64,000 nucleotides of DNA. Origin: Streptomyces tuirus. Its GTDB lineage: Bacteria > Actinomycetota > Actinomycetes > Streptomycetales > Streptomycetaceae. The position numbers were made by a program, and so were the translations under genes. Within the stretch, counting starts at the first letter, position 1. The number at the start of each line of letters is the position of its first letter. This document shows, piece after piece, positions 36,573 to 45,509 of this stretch. The stretch is taken from the NCBI RefSeq assembly GCF_014701095.1, contig NZ_AP023439.1, positions 3,708,001 to 3,772,000 of the forward strand, in the 5' to 3' direction. The notes beneath the pieces are model-generated. The model was not told the DNA's origin and ran no database searches. It saw only the letters and a list, made by a program, of their open reading frames with translations.

Positions 36573-37694
36573 ATGAGCCTGACCCTGAGGACCATCAGTC
36601 GCGAGCAGCATCTGGCCTACATCCAGAGCCTGCCGTCGGCGAGCCACATGCAGGTCCCGGCCTGGGCTGACGTCAAGGCGGAGTGGCGCTCCGAGAACCT
36701 CGGCTGGTTCGACGACCGCACGGGCGAGATGGTCGGTGCCGGTCTGGTCCTCTACCGGCAGCTTCCCAAGATCAAGCGCTACCTCGCCTACCTGCCCGAG
36801 GGCCCGGTCATCAACTGGTTCGCGCCGAATCTGCAGGACTGGATCGAGCCGATGCTGGCGCATCTGAAGCAGCAGGGCGCCTTCTCCGTGAAGATGGGCC
36901 CGCCGGTGATCATCCGGCGCTGGGAGGCCCCCTCCATCAAGGCGGGCATCCAGAACCCGGACGTCAAGCGCCTGCGCGACATCGAGGCCGATCACATCGA
37001 GCCGCGTGCCTTCGAGGTCGCCGACAAGCTGCGCCGCATGGGCTGGCAGCAGGGCGAGGACGGCGGCGCCGGTTTCGGCGACGTCCAGCCCCGCTACGTC
37101 TACCAGGTGCCGCTGGCGAACCGCTCCCTGGAAGAGGTCCACAAGAACTTCAACCAGCTGTGGCGTCGCAACATCAAGAAGGCCGAGAAGGCCGGCGTCG
37201 AGGTCGTCCAGGGTGGCTACCAGGATCTCGAGGAGTGGCAGCGGCTGTACGAGATCACGGCCGTGCGCGACCACTTCCGGCCGCGCCCGCTGTCGTACTT
37301 CCAGCGCATGTGGACGGCCCTCAACACCGAGGACCCCAACCGGATGCGGCTGTACTTCGCCCGCCACAACGGCGTGAACCTGTCGGCCGCGACGATGCTG
37401 ATCGTCGGCGGGCACGTCTGGTACTCCTACGGCGCCTCCGACAACATCGGCCGTGAGGTCCGCCCCTCGAACGCGATGCAGTGGCGGATGCTGCGCGACG
37501 CCTACGCGCTCGGCGCCACCGTCTACGACCTGCGCGGCATCTCCGACTCGCTGGACGAGACCGACCATCTCTTCGGTCTGATCCAGTTCAAGGTGGGTAC
37601 CGGCGGCCAGGCGGCCGAGTACCTCGGCGAGTGGGACTTCCCGCTGAACAAGCTGCTGCACAAGGCGCTCGACATCTACATGTCGCGCCGCTGA
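36573..37694 (+). CDS. femX: FemX-type lipid II glycyltransferase
   Basis: The 373-aa protein is a FemAB-family aminoacyltransferase with two GNAT-like halves. Recognisable stretches are SHMQVPAWADVKAEW at the start and FNQLWRRNIKKAEKAGVEV, with a C-terminal LFGLIQFKVGTGG motif. In S. coelicolor the orthologue adds the first glycine of the peptidoglycan cross-bridge to LL-diaminopimelate using Gly-tRNA, acting on lipid II in the cytoplasm. The gene is followed by the racemase-like gene 81 bases away on the same strand. Confidence 0.9.
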   Translation: MSLTLRTISREQHLAYIQSLPSASHMQVPAWADVKAEWRSENLGWFDDRTGEMVGAGLVLYRQLPKIKRYLAYLPEGPVINWFAPNLQDWIEPMLAHLKQQGAFSVKMGPPVIIRRWEAPSIKAGIQNPDVKRLRDIEADHIEPRAFEVADKLRRMGWQQGEDGGAGFGDVQPRYVYQVPLANRSLEEVHKNFNQLWRRNIKKAEKAGVEVVQGGYQDLEEWQRLYEITAVRDHFRPRPLSYFQRMWTALNTEDPNRMRLYFARHNGVNLSAATMLIVGGHVWYSYGASDNIGREVRPSNAMQWRMLRDAYALGATVYDLRGISDSLDETDHLFGLIQFKVGTGGQAAEYLGEWDFPLNKLLHKALDIYMSRR

Positions 37695-37775
37695 TGTCCC
37701 GTTCAGTGCTTCTATACCTCTGACACACGGCAACCGCCGCTACACGGCACCGCGAGAAAGGTTCCAGGTCCGGCC

Positions 37776-38807
37776 ATGGCGCTCACGCTCTACGTCGACA
37801 CCGCGCGCTGGCGTGCGCACCACAAGCACGTGCAGGAGCAGTTTCCGGGCCTCGTGCCGGTCTGCAAGGGCAACGGCTACGGCTTCGGGCACGAGCGCCT
37901 GGCGGAGGAGGCCACACGGCTCGGCTCGGACGTCCTCGCCGTGGGCACCACCTACGAGGCCGCCCGGATCAAAGACTGGTTCGGCGGGGACCTGCTGGTG
38001 CTGACCCCCTACCGGCGGGGCGAGGAGCCGGTGCCGCTGCCGGACCGGGTCATCCGCTCGGTGTCGTCGATAGACGGCGTGTACGGCTTGGTCGGTGCCC
38101 GGGTGGTCATCGAGGTGATGTCCTCGATGAAGCGGCACGGCATCAGCGAGCAGGACCTGGCACAGCTGCACGCCGCCATCGAGAACGTCCGCCTGGAGGG
38201 CTTCGCCATCCACCTGCCGCTGGACCGCACCGACGGCTCGGACGCCGTCGAGGAGGTCATCGGCTGGATGGACCGGCTGCGTGCCGCCCGGCTGCCCCTG
38301 CACACCATGTTCGTCAGCCACCTCAAGGCCGAGGAACTCGCCCGGCTCCAGCAGCAGTTCCCGCAGACCCGCTTCCGGGCCCGTATCGGCACGCGGCTCT
38401 GGCTGGGGGACCACGACGCCACCGAGTACCGCGGCGCGGTCCTGGACGTCACGCATGTCACCAAGGGCGACCGTTTCGGCTACCGGCAGCAGAAGGCGGC
38501 CTCCGACGGCTTCCTGGTGGTCGTGGCGGGCGGTACGTCGCACGGAGTGGGTCTGGAGGCCCCCAAGGCACTGCACGGCGTCATGCCGCGCGCCAAGGGC
38601 GTCGCCCGCGCCGGCCTCGCGACGGTGAACCGGAACCTTTCTCCGTTCGTCTGGGGCGGCAAGCAGCGCTGGTTCGCGGAGCCGCCGCACATGCAGGTCT
38701 CGATCCTGTTCGTGCCGGCGGACGCACCCGAGCCGAAGGTCGGCGATGAGCTGGTGGCCCATCTGCGGCACACCACCACGCAGTTCGACCGGATCATGGA
38801 CCGCTGA
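37776..38807 (+). CDS. Alanine-racemase-like PLP-barrel protein lacking the catalytic Tyr
   Basis: The 343-aa product has the Alr barrel signature VCKGNGYGFGHE, with the likely PLP lysine at Lys31, and the RIGTRLWLG motif. Where alanine racemases have the catalytic Tyr265 in GYADG, this protein has GGTSHG (residues 252-257). By eye the Tyr is therefore Thr254, and racemisation by the usual two-base mechanism is doubtful. It sits beside femX on the same strand, so a role in wall precursor handling is likely, but not shown. The length is near that of Alr. Confidence 0.75.
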   Translation: MALTLYVDTARWRAHHKHVQEQFPGLVPVCKGNGYGFGHERLAEEATRLGSDVLAVGTTYEAARIKDWFGGDLLVLTPYRRGEEPVPLPDRVIRSVSSIDGVYGLVGARVVIEVMSSMKRHGISEQDLAQLHAAIENVRLEGFAIHLPLDRTDGSDAVEEVIGWMDRLRAARLPLHTMFVSHLKAEELARLQQQFPQTRFRARIGTRLWLGDHDATEYRGAVLDVTHVTKGDRFGYRQQKAASDGFLVVVAGGTSHGVGLEAPKALHGVMPRAKGVARAGLATVNRNLSPFVWGGKQRWFAEPPHMQVSILFVPADAPEPKVGDELVAHLRHTTTQFDRIMDR

Positions 38808-38842
38808 CCGTCGCGGGACGCGCCTTTCTGGCAGCGCAGCAA

Positions 38843-38876
38843 GAAGGCCGTACACGGTGTTCCGTGTACGGCCTTC
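38843..38876. terminator. Bidirectional terminator after the racemase-like gene
   Basis: A perfect 15-bp stem, GAAGGCCGTACACGG with CCGTGTACGGCCTTC, and a TGTT loop, placed between two convergent genes. Confidence 0.92.
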
Positions 38877-38910
38877 GGCGTTCCCGGCTACGGCCTCTCG
38901 TGCCGTTCGC

Positions 38911-40416
38911 TCAGAGCGAACCGCCCGTGGGGCCCGGCTTGCCCCACGCGACCGGCGGCCCGTCGAACCGGGCATCGGCAACGTGCCGCCGTGAACGAGC
39001 CGCCGGGCCGAGAACGAAGACGTCCTCGGCGCCGTCGAGCACTCCGCCCGAGGGGTCGTCGTCGCCGGAACGCCGCACCGGGTCCCGATCCGGCATGAAG
39101 ATGTCGCGCACGACCATCACGCACAGGTACAGCGTCCCGAGCAGATGCAGTCCGATGGCCCAGTGGTAGCCGTCCGTGGGCAGCCCCTTGTGAGCGTCTC
39201 CACTGGTCGTGTACGCGAGGTACAGCCAGATCCCCAGGAAGTACGCCACCTCGCAGGCCTGCCAGATGAGGAAGTCCCGCCATTTCGGCCGGGCGAGAGC
39301 GGCCAGCGGCACCAGCCACAGGACGTACTGCGGCGAGTAGACCTTGTTGGTGAGGATGAACGCCGCGACGATCAGAAAGGCGAGCTGGGCGAAGCGTGGG
39401 CGGCGCGGGGCGGTCAGTGCGAGCGCCGCGACGGCCGCACAGCACACCAGCATCAGCAGCGTGGCCAGTGTGTTGACGGTGTCGGTGCTGAGCGGATCGT
39501 CCGAGTTCTGGGCCATGATCAGCCAGAAGGACCCGAAGTCGACGCCCCGCTCCTGGCTGAACGTGTAGAACTTCGACCAGCCCTCGTAGGCGAAGAGCAT
39601 CACCGGCCCGTTCACGACGGCCCAGGCGACGATCGCGCCCCCCAGGGCCTTCCCGAACTCGCGCCACCTGCCCGCGCGCCAGCACAGCACCATCAGCGGC
39701 CCGAGGAGCAGGAAGGGGTAGAGCTTGGCGGCCGTGGCCAGCCCCAGCAACACGCCGAACGCGAGGGAGCGGCCCCGTGACCACATCAGCATCGCCGCCG
39801 CCGTCAGAGCCACGGCGAGCAGGTCCCAGTTGATGGTCGCCGTCAGCGCCGCGGCAGGCGCCAGGGCGACCAGCAGGCCGTCCCAGGGACGCCGGGCGTG
39901 GGTGCGGGCCACGCAGACGACGATGACGGCCGCACACACCATGAGCATTCCGGCGTTGACCATCCAGTACCACTGCTCCTGGTACTGGATGGTGCCGCTG
40001 CCGGGCGTGAGCCAGGAGGCGACCTCCATGAAGACGCCGGTGAGCACCGGGTACTCCAGGTACTGCATGTCGCCGGGAAGCCGGTCGAAGTAGGGCACGA
40101 GCCCATCAGCGAAGCCCCGCCCCTGGTAGAGGTGGGGGATGTCCGAGTAACACGCGTGCGTGTACTGGGAGCTGGCGCCGAAGAACCAGGCGCCGTTGTA
40201 GCAGGGCGCCTTCTGGACCAGGCCGAGGGCGAACATGCCGATCGCCACCAACGCGATCACCCGCACGGGGGTCCACCAGGACGACCCGAGCAGGGCACGC
40301 CGCCCGAGCGGACCGCCGATCAGCTCGCTGCCGGCCGCGGCGACCTCGTCCTCCTTGGTCGGCTGCACCGGCTCCCGCTCATGGACGCTCGCTTGCGTCG
40401 ATTCTGCACTGGCCAT
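38911..40416 (-). CDS. Polytopic glycosyltransferase (GT87/DUF2029 mannosyltransferase type)
   Basis: The 501-aa protein has about 11 membrane helices and the extracytoplasmic loop features of polyprenol-phosphate-mannose-dependent GT-C enzymes, such as SQYTHACYSDIPHLYQ and YLEYPVLTG. It should transfer a hexose from a polyprenyl phosphate donor to lipids or glycans outside the membrane; the acceptor is not known. The start ATG 40416 (MASAESTQ) has GGCAGGA before it. In-frame sequence further upstream runs into parS sites. Confidence 0.83.
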   Translation of the reverse strand: MASAESTQASVHEREPVQPTKEDEVAAAGSELIGGPLGRRALLGSSWWTPVRVIALVAIGMFALGLVQKAPCYNGAWFFGASSQYTHACYSDIPHLYQGRGFADGLVPYFDRLPGDMQYLEYPVLTGVFMEVASWLTPGSGTIQYQEQWYWMVNAGMLMVCAAVIVVCVARTHARRPWDGLLVALAPAAALTATINWDLLAVALTAAAMLMWSRGRSLAFGVLLGLATAAKLYPFLLLGPLMVLCWRAGRWREFGKALGGAIVAWAVVNGPVMLFAYEGWSKFYTFSQERGVDFGSFWLIMAQNSDDPLSTDTVNTLATLLMLVCCAAVAALALTAPRRPRFAQLAFLIVAAFILTNKVYSPQYVLWLVPLAALARPKWRDFLIWQACEVAYFLGIWLYLAYTTSGDAHKGLPTDGYHWAIGLHLLGTLYLCVMVVRDIFMPDRDPVRRSGDDDPSGGVLDGAEDVFVLGPAARSRRHVADARFDGPPVAWGKPGPTGGSL

Positions 40417-40453
40417 GCCGCACATCCTGCCGTACGAGTCTGGCAATACGCCG

Positions 40454-40487
40454 AGGGCCGCCGTACCCACGTGGGACGGCGGCCCTT
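40454..40487. terminator. Imperfect hairpin between the PBP gene and the glycosyltransferase
   Basis: AGGGCCGCCGT pairs with ACGGCGGCCCT around a palindromic CCCACGTGGG. It lies downstream of the PBP gene, next to two parS sites. Confidence 0.65.
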
Positions 40488-40501
40488 GTTTCACGTGAAA
40501 C
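40488..40501. promoter_or_regulatory. parS centromere site (perfect), first of a pair
   Basis: Perfect GTTTCACGTGAAAC, adjoining the PBP terminator hairpin. Confidence 0.95.
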
Positions 40502-40509
40502 ACCCTCGC

Positions 40510-40523
40510 GTTTCACGTGAAAC
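40510..40523. promoter_or_regulatory. parS centromere site (perfect), second of a pair
   Basis: Perfect GTTTCACGTGAAAC, 8 bases from the preceding copy, so centre-to-centre spacing is 22 bp, about two helical turns. Confidence 0.95.
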
Positions 40524-40549
40524 ACCCAAGCCGGGCGATCTGGCTGCGA

Positions 40550-43207
40550 CTATCCCTCGGGGCCTCCGAAGATGCCGCCGTTGCCGTTGCCTCTGCTGTT
40601 GCCGCCACTCAGGTCGGTATCGGTTGGCGTGGGCTCGGTGGTAGCCCCTCCGTCTGTGCCTCCGTTGCCGGTGTTACCACCGTTCTCCGTCCCGCCGTCG
40701 TTCTCGCATCCGAAGAACCCACAGGTGTTGCTCGGCGTGGGCGTCGGAGTCGGGCTCTCGGTGGGCGTCGGACTCGGCGACTCGGTCACGGTCTCGCTGG
40801 GCTCCACGCTGGGTGTCGGCTTCGGCGACGGAGCACCCACCGCGTCCTGAATAGCGCCGATCTTCTCGGCCTCGGGGAAGCCGAGGTCGGGCTTGCCCTT
40901 GAGCGCGGCCTTCATGTACTCGGTCCACACCTGGGTGGGAGTGTCACCACCGTGGATGGACTCCTCACCCGCCGTGCCGTTCATGGAGAGCAGCTTGGCG
41001 CTCTTGGGGTCCTCGCGGAACATCGCGACCGAGGTCGACAGCTGCTGGGTGTAGCCGACGAACCAGGCGGACTTGTTCTCGTCCGTCGTACCGGTCTTGC
41101 CGGCCGCCGTACGGCCCAGGGCCAGCGCATTCTTACCCGTACCGTTCTGGATGACGTTCTCCAGAGTGTCGGTGACGTTGTTGGCCACGTTCTCCGGCAT
41201 CGCCTGCGTGATCCTCGGCTTGTCGAAGCCGTCGATCTCCTGGCCGTTGAACTTGACGCTGGTCACCGAGTACGGGGCGGCCTGCTTACCCGATGCGGCG
41301 AAGGTCGCGTAGGCGTCGGCCATACGGATCGCACTGGGCGTCGACGTACCGAGCGCGAACGACGGGTTGAGCGTGGCGAAGCTGGCGTCCAGGATGCCGG
41401 ACTTCTCGGCCACATCCCGTACGTTCCTCATCCCCACGTCCATGCCGAGCTGCACGAACGGCGTGTTGACCGACTGCTCCATGGCCTTGTGCAGGGAGAT
41501 GTAGCCCCACGGGCGGTCGCTCTCGTTCTCCTGGAAGAACGGGGTGTTGTCCTTTTTCAGGACATAGCTGCCGTCGTTGTTCCTGACCTTGAGATGGTCG
41601 TTGCCGTTGTACTTGCTCAGCGGCGAGACCCCGGCTCCGTCGCTCCGATACGTGCCGTGCTCCATCGCGGCGGCGAGCACGAACGGCTTCCACGTCGAAC
41701 CGACGGGGACACCCGAGGTGTCCGCGTTGTTGTTGAAGTGGCCGTTCTCGTACCCGGCACCGCCGTAGAGCGCGACGATCGCGCCGTCCTTGGGCTTCAC
41801 CGACGCGGCGCCGAACTGGACGTGCTTGTCCAGCTCACGGTTCTTCGGGTCGAGCTTCTCCTTCTCGACCTTCTTGACCGCCTTCGCCAGCGCCTCGACG
41901 TTGGCCTTCTGGAAGGTCGTCTTGATCTGGTAGCCGCCCAGATCGAACTGCTTCTCGGAGATGTTGGAGTGGTTCAGGACGTACTTCTTGGCCGTGTCCA
42001 CCAGGTAGCCGACCTGGCCGGTCATGCCCTTGGACGCCTTGCGGCCCTGGGGCATGGGGTACTTCTTGATCGCTTCCTGGTACTCCGCGTCCGTGATCCT
42101 CTTGTCGTTGTGCATCTGCTCGAGGATCCAGCCCCAACGCTCCTTGGAGCGCTCGGTGTTGGCCTTCTTGGTCGCCGTCTTGTCGATGCCGTCATTACCC
42201 GCGGGGTCGTAGTACGTCGGACCCTTCAGGAGAGCGGCGAGGAAGGCACACTCGCTCGGCGTGAGCTGTCTGGCTTCCTTGCCGTAGTAGGCCTGGGCGG
42301 CGGCCTGAATGCCGTAGGCGCCTCGGCCGTAGTACGACGTGTTGAGGTATCCCTGGAGAATCTCGCCCTTGGTGAGCTTGGTGCCCACCTTGATGGAGAT
42401 GAACATCTCCTTGAACTTCCGGCTGAGCGACTGTTCCTGGCTCAGGTAGGTGTTCTTGACGAACTGCTGCGTGATCGTCGAACCACCCTGCGTGTTGCCA
42501 CCGCGGGCCATGTTCGCCAGGGCCCGGGCGATACCCATGGGGTCGACGCCCTTGTCCTCGTAGAAGCTCTTGTTCTCGGCCGAGATCACCGCCCACTGCA
42601 TGGCCTTGGGGATCCGGTCGATCGTGACGTTCTGCCGGTTCTGACCACTGCCCGCCGCGACCATCTGGCTGCCGTCGGCCCAGTAGTAGACGTTGTTCTG
42701 CGACAGGGCCGCGGCGTTCTCCTCATTGGGGACGCCCACCATGGCGTAGCCGATGCCCGCCACGGCCATCAGGCTGCCGACGAAGCCGATACACAGGCCG
42801 GAGACGAGCTTCCAGGACGGCATCCAGCGCTGCCAGCCGTACTTGCCCGCCCGCGGATAGTCGATCAGCCGGTTCTTGTCTGGGACGGCGGCGGCGCGGC
42901 CTCTGCCCCGGCCGGGCCCGTTCGGCCCGGCCGGGGCGGCGCGCCGGCCACCTCGGGTCGGTTCGGCCGCTCTGCGGCGGCTGCCACCCGTACTTCTCTG
43001 CGCAGCACGGCGGGCCTCGGCACGGCCGCCGTACTGACGCTCCTCACCCCCTGAGTCGACAGCGTCCGACCCATAGGAGTCGGACGGAGACCCGGTGGCG
43101 CCTCGCGGTGCCGCACGGCGGCCGGGGGACGAGCCGGACTGGCCGCGTCGGGCCGCGGCACGTCCGCCTCCCTGCGGCTGCGGCGGTTTGCGACGGTGCT
43201 CGCTCAT
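40550..43207 (-). CDS. Class A penicillin-binding protein (bifunctional)
   Basis: The 885-aa protein has a basic, disordered cytoplasmic N terminus (about 130 residues) and one membrane helix (about 133-156). A GT51 transglycosylase domain follows with Glu211 in SAENKSFYEDKG. The transpeptidase motifs are STWK near residue 504, SVN, and KTG near 702. It ends in a Thr/Pro- and Gly/Asn-rich tail. It polymerises and cross-links peptidoglycan outside the membrane. It is the only obvious class A PBP here and lies near femX, consistent with a wall-synthesis neighbourhood. Confidence 0.95.
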   Translation of the reverse strand: MSEHRRKPPQPQGGGRAAARRGQSGSSPGRRAAPRGATGSPSDSYGSDAVDSGGEERQYGGRAEARRAAQRSTGGSRRRAAEPTRGGRRAAPAGPNGPGRGRGRAAAVPDKNRLIDYPRAGKYGWQRWMPSWKLVSGLCIGFVGSLMAVAGIGYAMVGVPNEENAAALSQNNVYYWADGSQMVAAGSGQNRQNVTIDRIPKAMQWAVISAENKSFYEDKGVDPMGIARALANMARGGNTQGGSTITQQFVKNTYLSQEQSLSRKFKEMFISIKVGTKLTKGEILQGYLNTSYYGRGAYGIQAAAQAYYGKEARQLTPSECAFLAALLKGPTYYDPAGNDGIDKTATKKANTERSKERWGWILEQMHNDKRITDAEYQEAIKKYPMPQGRKASKGMTGQVGYLVDTAKKYVLNHSNISEKQFDLGGYQIKTTFQKANVEALAKAVKKVEKEKLDPKNRELDKHVQFGAASVKPKDGAIVALYGGAGYENGHFNNNADTSGVPVGSTWKPFVLAAAMEHGTYRSDGAGVSPLSKYNGNDHLKVRNNDGSYVLKKDNTPFFQENESDRPWGYISLHKAMEQSVNTPFVQLGMDVGMRNVRDVAEKSGILDASFATLNPSFALGTSTPSAIRMADAYATFAASGKQAAPYSVTSVKFNGQEIDGFDKPRITQAMPENVANNVTDTLENVIQNGTGKNALALGRTAAGKTGTTDENKSAWFVGYTQQLSTSVAMFREDPKSAKLLSMNGTAGEESIHGGDTPTQVWTEYMKAALKGKPDLGFPEAEKIGAIQDAVGAPSPKPTPSVEPSETVTESPSPTPTESPTPTPTPSNTCGFFGCENDGGTENGGNTGNGGTDGGATTEPTPTDTDLSGGNSRGNGNGGIFGGPEG

Positions 43208-43524
43208 CGAACGACTACTCCTCGGGCAGGCGCACCCCTGCGCGCCTGGAAACGGCGGCTAGTTTCCGGTCCCCCCGAAGTACGGATGCGGTCGGCTCCG
43301 CATTCATCGGTCCCGCATGCACCCGTACTACACCGAAGACGACGACGCTCACAGGCGTCACACGGTTCCCGGTGATGTGCATGGCGCACAGACTACGCAC
43401 CGCCAAAACCTGCCGAGCCCCGAAGTTCACCTCAAATCAGGCAACTCGTGTCCGATGAATCGGTGATGTGATCCCGTTCACCCACCCCCCTCTTGTCGCA
43501 TCCGGAAGGCCGTTCTATCGTCGT

Positions 43525-43545
43525 GATGTATCGAGTCGATACATC
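43525..43545. promoter_or_regulatory. PadR-type operator: 21-bp inverted repeat
   Basis: GATGTATCGA, a central G and TCGATACATC form a perfect inverted repeat of the ATGTAT/ATACAT type bound by PadR repressors. It is 64 bases before the padR-family ATG. Confidence 0.8.
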
Positions 43546-43548
43546 AGC

Positions 43549-43583
43549 TCGACACATCGGCCCGACACATCGGACTGATACAT
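43549..43583. repeat. Extra operator half-sites before the padR-family gene
   Basis: Three tandem half-sites (TCGACACATC, CCGACACATC, CTGATACATG) follow the main operator at about 12-base spacing. They may allow cooperative repressor binding. Confidence 0.6.
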
Positions 43584-43609
43584 GCGCACCGCGGCGAGAG
43601 GAGGCGACG

Positions 43610-44293
43610 ATGAGCCGGCGTTCCGGGATCCTCGAGTTCGCCGTACTCGGCCTGCTCCGCGAATCTCCGATGCACGGCTATGAGCTCCGTAAACGGCTCA
43701 ACACCTCGCTGGGCGTCTTCCGTGCGTTCAGCTACGGGACGCTGTACCCCTGCCTCAAGACGCTGGTCGCAAACGGCTGGTTGATCGAGGAACCCGGGAC
43801 TACCCCCGAGGAAGCCCTGGCCGCCCCCCTCACGGGGCGCCGCGCCAAGATCGTCTACCGGCTGACGGCGGAGGGTAAGGAGCACTTCGAGCAGCTGCTC
43901 TCGCAGACCGGGCCCGACGCGTACGAGGACGAAACCTTCGCAGCCCGTTTCGCCTTCTTCGGACAGACCTCACGCGATGTCCGCATGCGCGTGCTGGAAG
44001 GCCGCCGCAGCCGGCTGGAGGAGCGGCTGGAGAAGATGAGCGCGGCCCTGGCCAGGACCCGGGAGCGACTCGACGACTACACGCTCGAGCTCCAGCGCCA
44101 CGGGATGGAGTCCGTGGAGCGCGAGGTGCGCTGGCTGAACGAGCTCATCGAGAGCGAGCGGGCGGGGCGGGACCTCAAGGGTCCGGCCACCGGGGAGCCC
44201 GCCTCGCGTGACACCACATCTGGAGCGTCGGGCGGCCTGCCCCGGCCGGGGGACGACCCCCGTCCGGATACGCCCGACGACACCGCCACGTGA
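43610..44293 (+). CDS. PadR-family transcriptional regulator
   Basis: The 227-aa protein has the PadR winged helix ([24 protein letters not shown], then [19 protein letters not shown]) and a C-terminal dimerisation coiled coil ([26 protein letters not shown]). It should repress its own gene through the 43525 operator and perhaps ino1, which starts 44 bases downstream. The last 40 residues are Gly/Pro/Asp-rich. ATG 43610 follows GAGAGGAGGCG; in-frame sequence upstream would cover the operator. Confidence 0.87.
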   Translation: MSRRSGILEFAVLGLLRESPMHGYELRKRLNTSLGVFRAFSYGTLYPCLKTLVANGWLIEEPGTTPEEALAAPLTGRRAKIVYRLTAEGKEHFEQLLSQTGPDAYEDETFAARFAFFGQTSRDVRMRVLEGRRSRLEERLEKMSAALARTRERLDDYTLELQRHGMESVEREVRWLNELIESERAGRDLKGPATGEPASRDTTSGASGGLPRPGDDPRPDTPDDTAT

Positions 44294-44337
44294 GAGCCCA
44301 CTCAGGGCCTCACTCGTACACACAGGGAGCAACCGGA

Positions 44338-45420
44338 ATGGGTTCGGTTCGCGTAGCCATCGTCGGTGTAGGCAACTGCGCCGCATCGCTGGTGCAGGGA
44401 GTCGAGTACTACAAGGACGCCGACGCGGCGTCCAGGGTGCCGGGCCTGATGCACGTCCAGTTCGGCGACTACCACGTCAGCGACATCGAGTTCGTCGCCG
44501 CCTTCGACGTGGACGCCAAGAAGGTCGGTCTCGACCTGGCGGACGCCATCGGCGCCTCCGAGAACAACACCATCAAGATCTGCGACGTCCCCAGCACGGG
44601 TGTCACGGTGCAGCGCGGCCACACCCTCGACGGCCTCGGCAAGTACTACCGCGAGACCATCGAGGAGGCTGCCGAGGAGCCGGTCGACGTCGTCCAGGTC
44701 CTCAAGGACAAGCAGGTCGACGTCCTGGTCTGCTACCTGCCCGTCGGCTCCGAGGACGCGGCGAAGTTCTACGCCCAGTGCGCCATCGACGCCAAGGTCG
44801 CCTTCGTCAACGCCCTTCCGGTCTTCATCGCCGGCACCAAGGAGTGGGCGGACAAGTTCACCGAGGCGGGCGTCCCGATCGTCGGTGACGACATCAAGTC
44901 CCAGGTCGGCGCCACCATCACGCACCGTGTGATGGCGAAGCTGTTCGAGGACCGGGGCGTCGTCCTGGACCGCACGATGCAGCTGAACGTCGGCGGCAAC
45001 ATGGACTTCAAGAACATGCTCGAGCGCGACCGTCTCGAGTCGAAGAAGATCTCCAAGACCCAGGCCGTCACCTCCCAGATCCGCGACCGCGAGCTGGGCG
45101 AGGGCAACGTTCACATCGGCCCGTCCGACTACGTCGCCTGGCTGGACGACCGCAAGTGGGCCTACGTCCGCCTCGAAGGCCGTGCCTTCGGTGACGTCCC
45201 GCTGAACCTGGAGTACAAGCTCGAGGTCTGGGACTCCCCGAACTCCGCCGGCGTCATCATCGACGCCCTGCGCGCCGCGAAGATCGCCAAGGACCGCGGC
45301 ATCGGCGGTCCGATCCTCTCCGCGTCGAGCTACTTCATGAAGTCCCCGCCCGTGCAGTACTTCGACGACGAGGCCCGCGAGAACGTCGAGAAGTTCATCA
45401 AGGGTGAGGTCGAGCGCTGA
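44338..45420 (+). CDS. ino1: Inositol-3-phosphate synthase
   Basis: The 360-aa product ([25 protein letters not shown]) has an N-terminal NAD-binding Rossmann fold and the catalytic core with [11 protein letters not shown] and SKTQAV motifs. It cyclises glucose 6-phosphate to myo-inositol 1-phosphate, feeding mycothiol and phosphatidylinositol synthesis. It lies 44 bases downstream of the PadR gene and is probably co-transcribed with it. A strong terminator follows. Confidence 0.95.
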   Translation: MGSVRVAIVGVGNCAASLVQGVEYYKDADAASRVPGLMHVQFGDYHVSDIEFVAAFDVDAKKVGLDLADAIGASENNTIKICDVPSTGVTVQRGHTLDGLGKYYRETIEEAAEEPVDVVQVLKDKQVDVLVCYLPVGSEDAAKFYAQCAIDAKVAFVNALPVFIAGTKEWADKFTEAGVPIVGDDIKSQVGATITHRVMAKLFEDRGVVLDRTMQLNVGGNMDFKNMLERDRLESKKISKTQAVTSQIRDRELGEGNVHIGPSDYVAWLDDRKWAYVRLEGRAFGDVPLNLEYKLEVWDSPNSAGVIIDALRAAKIAKDRGIGGPILSASSYFMKSPPVQYFDDEARENVEKFIKGEVER

Positions 45421-45453
45421 GGCGCCGCAACCAGTCGCTCCTGCCAGGGCTGT

Positions 45454-45487
45454 GAGGGTCCCCGGGTCGTACGACCCGGGGACCCTC
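45454..45487. terminator. 34-bp palindromic terminator after ino1
   Basis: The perfect arms GAGGGTCCCCGGGTCGT and ACGACCCGGGGACCCTC have no loop. It stops ino1 before the MFS gene, which starts only 22 bases later. Confidence 0.9.
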
Positions 45488-45509
45488 CCCGTATGTGAGG
45501 CTGGGCCCC

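Larger units (their letters stand above)
43208..43609. other. Divergent spacer between PBP and PadR genes
   Basis: No gene is supported. The stretch should hold the PBP promoter (left) and the padR promoter with its operators (43525 onward). The central part, about 43300-43500, is plain and shows no repeat or RNA signature. Confidence 0.5.
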
